Counted from the stretch's first letter, positions 1 to 9,361 are shown. The stretch: DNA of 64,000 bases from Streptomyces odontomachi (GCF_024435355.1 NZ_JAMJWG010000016.1:209727-273726); one strand, 5' to 3'. Translations and numbers: made by a program. The notes: generated by a model from the letters alone, not told the origin.

Positions 1-345
1 CGCGCCGTTGATGACGGCGGGCTGGCCCGTGAAGTCGGGTGCGGAGGCCACGAAGCCGACGACCTTCACCACCCGGACGATCCGGTCGAGGTCACCCGCG
101 ATGGTCTTGACCGCCGCCAACGCGTTCAGTGCACAGGTGCCGGCGAGTTCCTTGGCTTCCTCGGGGGCGACCTCCGCGCCCACCTTGCCGGTGACCGGCA
201 GCTTGCCCGCCACCATGGGAAGCTGACCCGACGTGTAGACATACGCCCCGGAACGGACGGCGGGCTGGTACGCGGCCAGCGGCGGCACGACGTCGGGCAG
301 CGCGAAACCCAGCTCGGCCAGCTTGGCCTCCACGACACCGCTCAT
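1..345 (-). CDS. RidA family protein, partial (C-terminus outside the window)
   Basis: RidA proteins are small trimeric enamine/imine deaminases that clear reactive 2-aminoacrylate. The 115 visible codons start at the ATG at 345 and read MSGVVEAKLAELGF, then SGAYVYTSGQLP, the strand typical of the family, and end in PAVINGA at the window edge. The catalytic C-terminal part, including the conserved arginine, lies outside the window, so activity cannot be judged. The gene follows the DUF4177 gene on the same strand with about 50 bp between them, so they may be co-transcribed. The family call is firm; the substrate is unknown. Confidence 0.85.
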   Translation of the reverse strand, partial: MSGVVEAKLAELGFALPDVVPPLAAYQPAVRSGAYVYTSGQLPMVAGKLPVTGKVGAEVAPEEAKELAGTCALNALAAVKTIAGDLDRIVRVVKVVGFVASAPDFTGQPAVINGA

Positions 346-394
346 GCCCACCGCTTCCCTGCTCGTCGTGCGACCGGGCCCTGGACGGGGCCGC

Positions 395-553
395 TCACGC
401 CTGCTTCTCCCGCTTCAGATAGGCCACCAGCTGCTCCGGATTGGGCCCGGGCACGACCTGGACGAGCTCCCAGCCGTCCTCGCCCCAGGTGTCCAGGATC
501 TGCTTCGTGGCGTGGACGAGCAGAGGGACCGTTGCATATTCCCACTTGGTCAT
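395..553 (-). CDS. DUF4177 family small protein
   Basis: A 52-residue protein starting at the ATG at 553 (MTKWEYATVPLLVHATKQIL) and containing the family core WGEDGWELVQVVPGP. The open frame extends further upstream, but that part is arginine- and proline-rich and looks non-coding, so the internal ATG was chosen. DUF4177 proteins are short and of unknown function. It reads away from the divergent ArsA-like gene at 737, and the intervening 180 bp probably hold both promoters. It may form a short operon with the RidA gene. Confidence 0.82.
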   Translation of the reverse strand: MTKWEYATVPLLVHATKQILDTWGEDGWELVQVVPGPNPEQLVAYLKREKQA

Positions 554-736
554 GGGCCGACTGTAGCCGCTGGGAACCGCGCAGCGTGGCCGCGTCCGTA
601 TCCATGCGAGCACCGTACTCGCGACCCGCCACCCGCCCTCCGAGTTATCCACAGGCCCGGGTTGTTCCGCGGGGTTATCCACAGGATTGGGAGACCTCGT
701 GCGTGCGTTGCCGTCGCACTGGTTAGTCTCGAATAC

Positions 737-1720
737 GTGAGCAGGCTCCAAGTCGTCAGCGGCAAGGGCGGTACCGGCAAGACCACGGTCGCCGCGGCCC
801 TCGCGCTGGCCCTTGCCACCGAGGGACGGCGCACCCTACTCGTGGAGGTGGAAGGCAGACAGGGCATCGCGCAGCTCTTCGAGACGGAGGCGCTGCCGTA
901 CGAGGAGCGGAAGATCGCCGTGGCCCCGGGTGGCGGTGAGGTGTACGCCCTCGCCATCGACCCGGAGTTGGCCCTGCTGGACTACCTCCAGATGTTCTAC
1001 AAGCTCGGCAGCGCGGGCCGAGCGCTGAAGAAGCTCGGCGCGATCGACTTCGCGACCACGGTCGCACCGGGCCTGCGGGACGTGCTGCTCACCGGCAAGG
1101 CATGCGAGGCCGTGCGCCGCAAGGACAAGCGCGGCCGCTTCGCATACGACTACGTGATCATGGACGCCCCACCCACAGGCCGCGTCACCCGCTTTCTGAA
1201 CGTGAACGACGAGGTGGCAGGCCTCGCGCGGATCGGCCCGATACACAATCAGGCGCAGGCCGTGATGCGCGTGCTGAAGTCGTCCGAGACGGCGGTGCAC
1301 ATGGTGACGCTGCTGGAGGAGATGCCCGTTCAGGAGACCGCCGACGGGATAGGCGAGCTGCGCGCCGCGCGCCTGCCCACCGGCCGCGTCATCGTGAACA
1401 TGGTGCGTCCCGCCCTGCTGGAGGAGGCGTCCCTCGCCCTGGTCAGGGACGGCGCTCCGGCGCGTACCGCACTCGCCAGGTCGCTCTCCGCCGCGGGCCT
1501 CGGTGGCGCCCGTCGGGGTGGTGGCGCCGAGCGTCTGGTCAGCCCGCTGCTCGGGCAGGCCGCCGAGTACGCGGAGCGCCATGCCCTGGAGTGCGACCAG
1601 CGCGCCGTCCTCGCCGGCCTCGGTCTGCCGCTGCACGAACTACCGCTGCTGGCGGAGGGCATGGACCTGGCGGGCCTCTTCCAGCTGGCGGCGCTGCTGC
1701 GGGAGCAGGGGTTCGCATGA
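737..1720 (+). CDS. ArsA-family ATPase, first of two
   Basis: A 327-residue P-loop ATPase of the ArsA/Get3 class starting at GTG 737 (VSRLQVVSGKGGTGKTT). The deviant Walker A KGGTGKTT lies near residues 10-17 and YDYVIMDAPPTGR near residue 140 is the switch region. It is shorter than two-domain ArsA proteins. Actinobacteria often carry two such paralogues side by side, and here the second follows at 1899. In the Streptomyces order I remember, this pair sits next to wblA. There is no arsenite-specific cysteine cluster and no arsB neighbour, so an arsenic role is not supported; a Get3-like or regulatory ATPase role is possible. The upstream in-frame extension to 323 was rejected because it overlaps DUF4177 and has poor codon content. 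Confidence 0.85.
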   Translation: MSRLQVVSGKGGTGKTTVAAALALALATEGRRTLLVEVEGRQGIAQLFETEALPYEERKIAVAPGGGEVYALAIDPELALLDYLQMFYKLGSAGRALKKLGAIDFATTVAPGLRDVLLTGKACEAVRRKDKRGRFAYDYVIMDAPPTGRVTRFLNVNDEVAGLARIGPIHNQAQAVMRVLKSSETAVHMVTLLEEMPVQETADGIGELRAARLPTGRVIVNMVRPALLEEASLALVRDGAPARTALARSLSAAGLGGARRGGGAERLVSPLLGQAAEYAERHALECDQRAVLAGLGLPLHELPLLAEGMDLAGLFQLAALLREQGFA

Positions 1721-1898
1721 GGCCGGCGCATCCCGTCCCGGGGGCTCGGGCCCGTCCGGCCCGCAGGAAGTACCGGAAGAGCAGGCCGGACAGCCCGGCC
1801 ATGTCAGACAACCGAGTGAGGTCAGGGGGGCCGGGCGGGTTCATGGCAGGTGATCGCGTACGAGGCCGGACGGTGTTCGGTCCAGGGCAGGTGAGGTC

Positions 1899-3380
1899 AT
1901 GACGTCATCCGCTGCGAAGAGCACGGGCAGGGGGCCGGCCGGCAGCCTGTCCTCGGTCCGCGGCCTGGACGTGGATCCGCTGCTGGACGACCCGGAGACC
2001 CGCATCGTGGTGTGCTGCGGCTCCGGCGGCGTCGGCAAGACGACCACGGCCGCCGCGCTGGGCCTGCGGGCCGCGGAGCGCGGCCGGCGGGTGGTGGTGC
2101 TCACCATCGATCCCGCCCGCAGGCTGGCCCAGTCCATGGGCATCGACTCGCTCGACAACACCCCGCGCCGGGTCAAGGGCATCGACGACGCGGCCGGCGG
2201 CGAACTGCACGCGATGATGCTCGACATGAAGCGCACCTTCGACGAGATCGTCGAGGCGCACGCGGAGCCCGAGCGGGCCCGCGCCATCCTGGAGAACCCG
2301 TTCTACCAGTCCCTGTCGGCCGGTTTCGCCGGTACGCAGGAGTACATGGCGATGGAGAAGCTGGGCCAGCTGCGGTCCCGTGACGAGTGGGACCTGATCG
2401 TCGTCGACACCCCGCCGTCCCGCTCCGCGCTGGACTTCCTCGACGCACCCAAGCGGCTGGGGTCGTTTTTGGACGGCAAGCTGATCCGGGTGCTGATGGC
2501 ACCGGCGAAGGTCGGCGGCCGGGCCGGGATGAAGTTCCTGAACGTGGGGATGTCGATGATGACGGGCGTCCTCGGCAAGCTCCTGGGCGGTCAGCTGCTC
2601 CGTGATGTGCAGACGTTCGTGGCGGCCATGGACACCATGTTCGGCGGGTTCCGTACCCGCGCGGACGCCACGTACCGGTTGCTCCAGGCACCGGGCACCG
2701 CGTTCTTGGTGGTGGCCTCGCCGGAGCGGGACGCGCTGCGTGAGGCGGCGTATTTCGTGGAGCGGCTGGCCGCGGAGCAGATGCCGCTCGCAGGGCTGGT
2801 ACTGAATCGCGTGCACACCAGCGATGCCGCGCATCTGTCGGCCGAGCGCGCCTTGGCCGCCGCTGAGGCGCTGGACGAGACCGAGGTCCTGGAGGAGCCG
2901 GAGCTGCCGGACCAGCCGCAGGCGGCTGCGACTGAATCCGAGGCCGAGGCTGCGGCTGCGGCTGCGGCTGCGAACGAGTCGGGGGCGCGGGGCGAGGAAC
3001 CGTCAGCGGACGGCGCTGAGACCGCGGCGGCGGATGCGGAAAATCTCGGCCAGGACCGCATGACCGAACCCATCCGTGGGAAGGCTGAAAATCGTACGTC
3101 CGCCGATCCTCCCTCGTCCGGCTCCCCACCCGGACCTTCGGCGGCCCGGGGCACCTCTCCCGACCCCCACGCCGTGGATCGTCTGACGTCCGGTCTGTTG
3201 AAGCTGCATGCCGAGCGCATGCAGCTGCTCGCGCGCGAGCAGCGCACCCGCGACCGTTTCACGGCCCTGCACCCCGAGGTCAGGGTCGTCGAGGTGGCCG
3301 CCCTACCCGGTGATGTCCATGACCTCGCAGGCCTACGGGACATCGGAGACCGACTGACCATGCCCGCAGAGGCCGACTGA
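1899..3380 (+). CDS. ArsA-family ATPase, second of two, with alanine-rich insert
   Basis: A 493-residue ArsA/Get3-like ATPase. The Walker A CCGSGGVGKTTTAAALGL is near residue 40 and the switch WDLIVVDTPPSRSALDFLD near residue 165. Between about residues 325 and 420 lies a low-complexity alanine/glutamate/proline-rich insert that neighbouring family members need not share. A helical tail follows, ending in a segment with PEVRVVEVAALPGDVHDLAG typical of the family. It follows the first ArsA gene by 178 bp on the same strand, so the two probably act as a heteromeric pair. Start ATG 1899 was taken because it is the first start after a stop-rich gap. Confidence 0.87.
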   Translation: MTSSAAKSTGRGPAGSLSSVRGLDVDPLLDDPETRIVVCCGSGGVGKTTTAAALGLRAAERGRRVVVLTIDPARRLAQSMGIDSLDNTPRRVKGIDDAAGGELHAMMLDMKRTFDEIVEAHAEPERARAILENPFYQSLSAGFAGTQEYMAMEKLGQLRSRDEWDLIVVDTPPSRSALDFLDAPKRLGSFLDGKLIRVLMAPAKVGGRAGMKFLNVGMSMMTGVLGKLLGGQLLRDVQTFVAAMDTMFGGFRTRADATYRLLQAPGTAFLVVASPERDALREAAYFVERLAAEQMPLAGLVLNRVHTSDAAHLSAERALAAAEALDETEVLEEPELPDQPQAAATESEAEAAAAAAAANESGARGEEPSADGAETAAADAENLGQDRMTEPIRGKAENRTSADPPSSGSPPGPSAARGTSPDPHAVDRLTSGLLKLHAERMQLLAREQRTRDRFTALHPEVRVVEVAALPGDVHDLAGLRDIGDRLTMPAEAD

Positions 3381-3458
3381 CGTCCAGGTCACAGTTACCG
3401 TCAAACGGCCAAGCCATACGGGCGAGTCACATGTGCGGAGTCACACGAGTCCACGGGC

Positions 3459-3530
3459 CATGGGCACGCTCATGCATCAGGTCATACATCACATGGGCAC
3501 GGCTCATGCATCACATGGGCACAGCCATGC
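3459..3530. repeat. Three short direct repeats in the arsA/wblA convergent gap
   Basis: The motif CATGGGCAC followed by a CATGCATCA or CATGC block occurs at 3459, 3492 and 3514, so the copies are spaced 33 and 22 bp apart, both multiples of 11. They lie in the 289-bp gap between the ends of the ArsA gene and the convergent wblA gene, where I see no gene. The function is unknown. Confidence 0.5.
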
Positions 3531-3669
3531 TGAGGCACGAAGACCGAGGCAAGATCATGGCGACGGCACGAAGATCACTGCGGCCCAGGAGCGGCGGCAA
3601 CCCAGAAACGGCCTAGGAGTAGCGGCCCAGGACCGCGGCCGGGAACAAAGAATGCCGTGCCGATACCGC

Positions 3670-4029
3670 CTACCCGACGGCCGCGTAGCTTTCGTACGCG
3701 TCCTCGTAGGAGCCGTCGGCCACATCGGCGTCGAGCGGCAGCAGGCCTGCGCCTCGCTCGTACTCCGTGCGTGCGGTCTCCAGGAGCCTGCGCCAGGAGG
3801 TGACAGTGGGGCGTCTGCGCAGCAGCGCTCGGCGCTCCCGCTCAGTCATCCCACCCCACACACCGAATTCGACGCGGTTGTCCAGCGCGTCCGCCAGGCA
3901 CTCGGTCCGCACCGGGCATCCGGTGCACACCGCCTTGGCCCTGTTCTGCGCTGCTCCTTGTACGAACAGTTCGTCCGGATCGGTCGTGCGACAGGCAGCC
4001 TGCGCACTCCAGTCGGTTACCCAGCCCAT
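3670..4029 (-). CDS. wblA: WhiB-family iron-sulfur regulator WblA
   Basis: A WhiB-like [4Fe-4S] transcription factor of 119 residues from ATG 4029 (MGWVTDWSAQAACR). Four cluster cysteines are visible: the one in AACR and the CTGCPVRTEC triplet. The signature GVWGGMTERERRALLRR follows. The neighbours (two ArsA ATPases on one side, a class A PBP on the other) match the wblA locus, and WblA is known in Streptomyces as a pleiotropic regulator that promotes sporulation and restrains antibiotic production. An alternative ATG at 4086 would add 19 residues. The C-terminus is acidic and unremarkable. The long gene-free region upstream is consistent with elaborate control. Confidence 0.93.
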   Translation of the reverse strand: MGWVTDWSAQAACRTTDPDELFVQGAAQNRAKAVCTGCPVRTECLADALDNRVEFGVWGGMTERERRALLRRRPTVTSWRRLLETARTEYERGAGLLPLDADVADGSYEDAYESYAAVG

Positions 4030-4086
4030 ACCGGCGCCGTCCTCTCCCGAATCGAGGCTCCCCCACGGCGGCAGCGGCATATTCAC

Positions 4087-5053
4087 CGCAGCCAGTTGAG
4101 GACGTTACGGAAGGTGGGCAGAGCGCAACACCCCCCTCGGGCCCAATCTTGAATGGCCCGAACGGACTATGCGTACGCGGCAGATCACCCAACGGAGTGA
4201 CCTGAGTGCATAAGCAGCTAACCCGACTAATCCGGATGATTCACCCGGAACATAGCGGGCATCAACTGCCATTCGCCAAGCAACCGGACACTCCTCGCCG
4301 GCGTCCGACGCTGACACGACCAGGCAACCGCGTGACGACCAGGTACCGCCTCCGCCTTCAAGCCGGGCCATCCGCAATGGGCCCCGCACCGACCCCACGA
4401 CCACCGCAAACGCCGCGAACGTCACGGAGAACACGAACCGACCTACGGGAGCCCCTCGCGGGAGCAACCTCAAAAGACCCAGGACAACCCGAACAATCCG
4501 AACACAACCCGAGCAGACAAGACCATCCAAGCGATTGCGATGAACAGGGCATGACCAGGGACGACTAGCAATAACCAGGGACAACCAGGGCCACTAGAAC
4601 GAACCTCAACGAATCACGATGACCCGCCTCAGAATGACCTGACTCAGAGCGACCTAGAACGACATATAACGACGTGGAGCGACGTAGAACGACCCGATGA
4701 GCGGCCTGCGAGACTCTCGAGCCGTACGGGCCTTACGGGCCCTACGAGACCCGTGAAGCCGGCGACACTTCGAAACGTACGAAACCTGCGAACGAACCTG
4801 TGCGGGAACCTACGGACGAACCTATGGTGGGAGAACCATGCGACGCCCCGGCCACCTCGGCCGGATTCGGGGACGACCGAGGTCAATGAGCCACCGCACT
4901 GCCGAAACGGCCGTCGTACGAGTCGTACGAGATGACGGCCGCAAGGTCTGCCGTGAGGATGGCGTCGCCGTGACGGTGTTGCCGTGACAGTTGAGAGCAG
5001 CTTAGGCCAAGGCCTGTATCCCTGTCCGGCGAATGAGAACGTACGCTTCCTCC
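4087..5053. other. Long gene-free region between wblA and the PBP gene
   Basis: Nearly 1 kb with open frames on both strands but no recognisable protein; the 4105-4584 and 4206-4568 frames look like compositional artefacts. On the plus strand the sequence is unusually rich in A and C with many AACGAC and ACCAGG words, so its composition differs from flanking genes. It must hold the divergent promoters for wblA and the PBP gene. It is probably a long wblA leader or multi-factor regulatory region. I cannot place the transcription start. Confidence 0.6.
4641..4693. repeat. Array of five 10-bp direct repeats upstream of wblA
   Basis: Five consecutive 10-bp units begin with GAC and end mostly in AAC or AGC (for example GACCTAGAAC, GACATATAAC, GACGTGGAGC, GACGTAGAAC), followed by another GAC. 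A 10-bp period equals about one helical turn, so the units present the same face of the DNA. They lie about 610-665 bp upstream of wblA and 360 bp upstream of the PBP gene. Confidence 0.6.
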
Positions 5054-7366
5054 ATGGGAAAGATGCGCTCGGGTGACGGTGACGAGTCACCGGTTCGGCA
5101 GGCCGTCAAGTTCCTCGCTGTCAGCGTGCTCGCGGGCGCCGTGCTGGCCGGGATCGCGCTCCCCGCGGCAGGTGCGCTGGGGCTCGCCGCCAAGGGGACC
5201 GTCCAGGGATTCGACGACATCCCGGCCAACCTCAAACGACCACCGCTGAGTCAGCGCACCAGCATCCTGGACGCCAAGGGCGACCAGATCGCCGCGGTCT
5301 ACTCCCGTGACCGCACGATCGTCGACATGAAGCACATATCCCCGTATATGCAGCAGTCGATCGTTGCCATCGAGGACTCGCGCTTCTACAAGCATGGCGC
5401 GGTCGACCTCAAGGGCATCCTGCGAGCGCTCAACCAGAACGCGCAGAACGGTGGCGTGGCCCAGGGCGCTTCGACGCTGACCCAGCAGTACGTGAAGAAC
5501 GTCTTCATCGAGGAGGCGTACGACCCGGCGACGGCGAAGGACGATCCGACGAAGATCGCCGAGGCCACCCAGCAGAGCATCGGTCGGAAGATCAAGGAGC
5601 TGAAGTACGCGATCCAGGTCGAGGAGGAGCTCGGCAAGAAGCAGATCCTCGAGAACTACCTGAACATCACGTTCTTCGGTGAGCAGGCCTACGGCATCGA
5701 GGCCGCCTCCGAGCGGTACTTCTCCAAGCACGCCAAGGATCTCGACCTGCCGGAGTCGGCCCTGCTGGCCGGCCTGGTCCAGTCGCCCAGCCGGTACGAC
5801 CCGGTGAACGACCCGTCCGAGGCCACCAGGCGGCGCAACGTGGTCCTGCAACGCATGGCCGACGTCGGCAACGTCTCGCAGGCACAGGCGGACGCGGCCA
5901 AGAAGAAGCCGCTCGGCCTGAAGGTCAGCAAGCCGGACAACGGCTGCATCACGGCGGTCAAGGGCGCCGGCTTCTTCTGCGACTACGTACGCGACGTCTT
6001 CCTCACCGACCCGACCTTCGGCAAGACCAAGGAAGCCCGCGCGAAGAAGTGGAACAGCGGCGGTCTGACGATCCGTACCACCCTTGATCCCCAGGCGCAG
6101 GAGAGCGTCCAGAACTCGATCAAGAAGCACGTGTACGCGACGGACGAGGTGGCGACCGCCGTCACGCTCGTCGAGCCGGGCACCGGCAAGATCGTCGGCA
6201 TGGGCCAGTCGCGACCGTACGGCTTCAAGAACAACGAGACCCAGATCAACCTCTCGGTCAACCACGACATGGGCGGCGGCGCCGGCTACCAGCCCGGATC
6301 CACGTTCAAGCCGATCGTCGCCGCGGCGGCCCTGGAGCGCGGCACGCCGGCGAACAAGGTGTACTCGGCGCCGTACCAGATGCCCTATCCGAGCCCCGTG
6401 TCGGCCTGCGACGGCAAGAACTGGGTGAACTCGGAGGGCTCGAAGCTCTCCAACGAGAACGAGTCCGAAAAGGGCCCGATGGGCATGAAGGAGGCGACCG
6501 CCAAGTCGGTCAACACCTACTACGTGCAACTGCTCGCCGACATCGGCATCTGCCCCGTCACCAACATGGCGGACAAGATGGGCGTCCGGCGTGCGGACGG
6601 AAAGCCCCTGGACCAGGCGCCGTCGATCGCGCTGGGCTCCCAGGAGATGTCACCGCTGACCATGGCGAGCGCGTACGCCACCTTCGCGTCGCGCGGCATG
6701 TACTGCACGCCCATCGCCATCGAGTCGATCACCGGCCCGGGCGGGAAGTCGCTTCCGGTGCCGAAGTCGAGCTGTCAGCGCGCCATGTCCCAGAAAACCG
6801 CGGACACCGTGAACACCCTGCTCAAGGGCGTGGTCCAGGACGGCACCGGCCAGCAGGCGGGGCTCCCGGACCGGGCGAGCGCCGGTAAGACGGGTACGAC
6901 GGACGAGCGGTACGCGGCATGGTTCGTCGGCTACACGCCGAACATGTCCGGCGCCGTCTGGGTCGGCGACCCCGCGCACAACCGGAAGATGACCAACATC
7001 ACCATCGGCGGTGTTCCGCACGACAAGGTCTACGGCGCCGACGTCCCGGGCCCGATCTGGAAGGACGCGGTCGGCGGAGCCCTCCAGGGCAAGCCGGCTC
7101 CGAACTTCAACCTCGTCCACATCCCCGACACTCCCGGGCACGGCAAGGACAAGGGCAAGGGCAAGGACAAGCCGGGCCACGGCCACGACACCACCTTCCC
7201 GCCCCCCAACTTCATCGGCGGCACCAGCAACGGCGGCACCACGGACGGCGGCGCAACCGGCGGCACCGTCGACGGCGGCCTGACGAACGGCGGCACCGCC
7301 AACGGCGGCACGGGCGGAAACGGCCGGCCCGGTGGAGGAGGGAACGGGGGCTGGCCGCAAGGATGA
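5054..7366 (+). CDS. Class A penicillin-binding protein (transglycosylase/transpeptidase)
   Basis: A bifunctional peptidoglycan synthase of 770 residues. An N-terminal membrane anchor (VSVLAGAVLAGIALPAAGAL) is followed by a GT51 glycosyltransferase domain with catalytic E107 in EDSRFYKHGAVD and QGASTLTQQYVKN. The transpeptidase domain has the active-site serine in STFK (S416/K419), SVN at 485-487 and KTG at 612-614. The tail is rich in Gly, Lys and Thr-Gly-Gly repeats, a flexible extracellular extension common in actinobacterial PBPs. ATG 5054 gives a better N-terminus than ATG 5033, but neither has a strong ribosome-binding site. It acts at the membrane in wall assembly and probably has its own promoter. 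Confidence 0.94.
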   Translation: MGKMRSGDGDESPVRQAVKFLAVSVLAGAVLAGIALPAAGALGLAAKGTVQGFDDIPANLKRPPLSQRTSILDAKGDQIAAVYSRDRTIVDMKHISPYMQQSIVAIEDSRFYKHGAVDLKGILRALNQNAQNGGVAQGASTLTQQYVKNVFIEEAYDPATAKDDPTKIAEATQQSIGRKIKELKYAIQVEEELGKKQILENYLNITFFGEQAYGIEAASERYFSKHAKDLDLPESALLAGLVQSPSRYDPVNDPSEATRRRNVVLQRMADVGNVSQAQADAAKKKPLGLKVSKPDNGCITAVKGAGFFCDYVRDVFLTDPTFGKTKEARAKKWNSGGLTIRTTLDPQAQESVQNSIKKHVYATDEVATAVTLVEPGTGKIVGMGQSRPYGFKNNETQINLSVNHDMGGGAGYQPGSTFKPIVAAAALERGTPANKVYSAPYQMPYPSPVSACDGKNWVNSEGSKLSNENESEKGPMGMKEATAKSVNTYYVQLLADIGICPVTNMADKMGVRRADGKPLDQAPSIALGSQEMSPLTMASAYATFASRGMYCTPIAIESITGPGGKSLPVPKSSCQRAMSQKTADTVNTLLKGVVQDGTGQQAGLPDRASAGKTGTTDERYAAWFVGYTPNMSGAVWVGDPAHNRKMTNITIGGVPHDKVYGADVPGPIWKDAVGGALQGKPAPNFNLVHIPDTPGHGKDKGKGKDKPGHGHDTTFPPPNFIGGTSNGGTTDGGATGGTVDGGLTNGGTANGGTGGNGRPGGGGNGGWPQG

Positions 7367-7624
7367 CCGGCTCCGGAGTACGGGTGCCGGTTCCTCGGCC
7401 GCGGCGGGCGTAGCGGCCGAGGCGGCGGCGGGCTGCGGGGCGCGGCGGCCACGGGCTGCTGGGTCCGGCGCCCACGGGCTACTCGGCCCTGGCCCGGCGA
7501 CAACGGGCCGCGAGGCCCCTGCTGGCCCCGTTGCCCGGCGCTCGGGCTCGCGCTCGGGGCGCTCAGGGCTCGGAGCTGCGGCGGCCCGGGGCCCCGGCAG
7601 CACCCCCCTGACCGCCCCGACCGA

Positions 7625-8092
7625 CTAAACCCCCGCGAGGATCTTCTTCACGAGGGCGGCGACACGGCCGCCCTCGGCCCGCCCGGCCACCTTCGGGTTC
7701 ACGATCTTCATGACCTGGCCCATGGCACGCGGCCCCTCGGCACCGGCGCCCTTCGCCTCCGCCACGGCCTCGGCGACGATCTGCTCCAGCTCATCGTCCG
7801 ACAGCTGCTTGGGGAGGTATTCGGAGAGCACCTCTCCTTCGGCCGTCTCCCGCTCGGCCTGCTGGGTGCGCCCACCCTGCGCGAAGGCCTCGGCGGCCTC
7901 CCGGCGCTTCTTCGCCTCGCGGGTGATCACCTTCAGCACCTCGTCGTCGGAGAGCTCACGAGCGGACTTCCCCGCGACCTCCTCCTTCGTGATCGCCGAG
8001 AGGGTCAGCCGAAGCGTCGCGGAGCGCAGCTCGTCGCGCCCCTTGATCGCCGAGGTGAGGTCTTCCTGAAGCTTGGACTTGAGCGTGGTCAT
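7625..8092 (-). CDS. GatB/YqeY domain protein
   Basis: A 155-residue protein made almost entirely of the YqeY domain (MTTLKSKLQEDLTSAIKGRD ... LSEYLPKQLSDDELEQIVAE ... MGQVMKIVNPKVAGRAEGGR). This is the helical tRNA-interacting domain shared with the C-terminus of GatB, here free-standing. Stand-alone YqeY proteins are widespread but their exact role in tRNA amidation or binding is not settled. The ATG at 8092 matches the family N-terminus. It is convergent with the PBP gene and divergent from the metallophosphoesterase gene. Confidence 0.92.
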   Translation of the reverse strand: MTTLKSKLQEDLTSAIKGRDELRSATLRLTLSAITKEEVAGKSARELSDDEVLKVITREAKKRREAAEAFAQGGRTQQAERETAEGEVLSEYLPKQLSDDELEQIVAEAVAEAKGAGAEGPRAMGQVMKIVNPKVAGRAEGGRVAALVKKILAGV

Positions 8093-8304
8093 GGCCTGAT
8101 TGTGGCAGTCCCGGGGAGCCGTGCGCCCGAAATTTGCGAGGGCGTGCGAGGCGGGTGTGGACGGGGCGTGTGTACAGGGCGGTGTACGGGGCCTGCGGGG
8201 CCGGTCCCGTTTCCCTGCTCGGGGGCCCTGCTCGGGTGGCTTCTCCGATTACAGGGCCTCCCTGATTAAGGCTAAGGGGCTCCCCTACCCAAGGGCTCCC
8301 GTTG

Positions 8305-8358
8305 CTCAAGAGGCCCAAGACGCCCAAGAGACCCAGGAGGCTCAAGAGACCCATGAGG
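8305..8358. repeat. Six 9-bp tandem repeats upstream of the metallophosphoesterase gene
   Basis: Six units close to CYCAAGAGR (CTCAAGAGG, CCCAAGACG, CCCAAGAGA, CCCAGGAGG, CTCAAGAGA, CCCATGAGG) run in tandem 70 bp before ATG 8432. The 339-bp gap between the YqeY and phosphoesterase genes holds nothing else that I recognise. The array may be a slippage product or part of a leader. Confidence 0.55.
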
Positions 8359-8431
8359 CTCCTCGGGAGTGGTCCGGTCTCCCCGCGCACACGCCCGTAG
8401 CGCTCGACGTGACGTCTGACACGATGGAGGT

Positions 8432-9361
8432 ATGCGCGCGCTATACGGAGTACCCCTGGGAATCACGGCGGTCGGCGCCGCCGGTCTCGTCTACTCGGTG
8501 GGCATCGAGGCCCGCTCCTTCCGACTGCGAAGGATCACCGTCCCGGTACTGCCACCCGGCATGGCCCCGCTGCGCGTGCTCCAGGTCTCCGACATCCACA
8601 TGGTCAGCGGCCAGCGCAAGAAGCAGCGGTGGCTGCGCTCCCTGGCGGGCCTCCGCCCGGACTTCGTGATCAACACCGGCGACAACCTCTCCGACCCGGA
8701 GGGCGTACCCGAGGTCCTGGACGCGCTCGGCCCGCTCATGGAGTTCCCGGGCGCCTACGTCTTCGGCTCGAACGACTACTACGGCCCCAAGCTGCGCAAT
8801 CCGGCCCGCTACCTCGTCGAAAAGACCCAGCGCAAACACGGCCTCAACGGCAACCCGCCGGCGGTGGGCGCCATCCACAACCCCTGGGAAGGCCTGCGCG
8901 ACGCCTTCGACGGGGCGGGTTGGGTGAACCTCACCAACACCCGCGGCTCCCTCAAGATCGACGGCATGGAGATCGGCCTCACCGGCCTGGACGACCCGCA
9001 CATCCGCCGCGACCGATACGCGGAGGTGGCGGGCGGCCCCGAAACCGGCGCCGACTTCTCCATGGCCGTCGTGCACGCCCCCTACCTGCGCGTGCTGGAC
9101 GCCTTCACCACGGACGGTTACCCCCTGATCCTGGCCGGTCACACCCACGGCGGCCAGCTCCGCATCCCCTTCTACGGCGCCCTGGTCACCAACTGCGACC
9201 TCGACACCGACCGCGCCCGGGGCCTGTCCACCCACGACGCGGACGACCACACCTCCTATCTCCACGTCTCCGCAGGCTGCGGCACCAACCGCTACACACC
9301 GGTACGGTTCGCCTGCCCGCCGGAGGCGACGTTGCTGACGCTGGCACCCCGGACGGAGTGA
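8432..9361 (+). CDS. Membrane-anchored metallophosphoesterase
   Basis: A 309-residue calcineurin-like phosphoesterase. The N-terminal hydrophobic stretch (YGVPLGITAVGAAGLVYSVG) is a membrane anchor or signal. Metal-binding motifs follow in order: VSDIHM near residue 52, NTGDNLSD near 80, GSNDYYG near 110 (the family's usual GNHD is GSND here), VVHAPY near 212 and AGHTHGGQ near 238. Family members dephosphorylate or cleave varied phosphodiesters; the substrate is unknown. It lies just upstream of tRNA-Pro, as I remember for this Streptomyces neighbourhood. Confidence 0.92.
   Translation: MRALYGVPLGITAVGAAGLVYSVGIEARSFRLRRITVPVLPPGMAPLRVLQVSDIHMVSGQRKKQRWLRSLAGLRPDFVINTGDNLSDPEGVPEVLDALGPLMEFPGAYVFGSNDYYGPKLRNPARYLVEKTQRKHGLNGNPPAVGAIHNPWEGLRDAFDGAGWVNLTNTRGSLKIDGMEIGLTGLDDPHIRRDRYAEVAGGPETGADFSMAVVHAPYLRVLDAFTTDGYPLILAGHTHGGQLRIPFYGALVTNCDLDTDRARGLSTHDADDHTSYLHVSAGCGTNRYTPVRFACPPEATLLTLAPRTE

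Noticed and set aside
323..736. N-terminal extension of the first ArsA-like protein
   Set aside because: It overlaps DUF4177 and has no family match; GTG 737 fits the P-loop start.
4105..4584. Open frames in the wblA upstream region on both strands
   Set aside because: No start with ribosome-binding site, no family resemblance, biased composition.
5087..6529. 480-codon frame antisense to the PBP gene
   Set aside because: Compositional shadow of a clearly real PBP.
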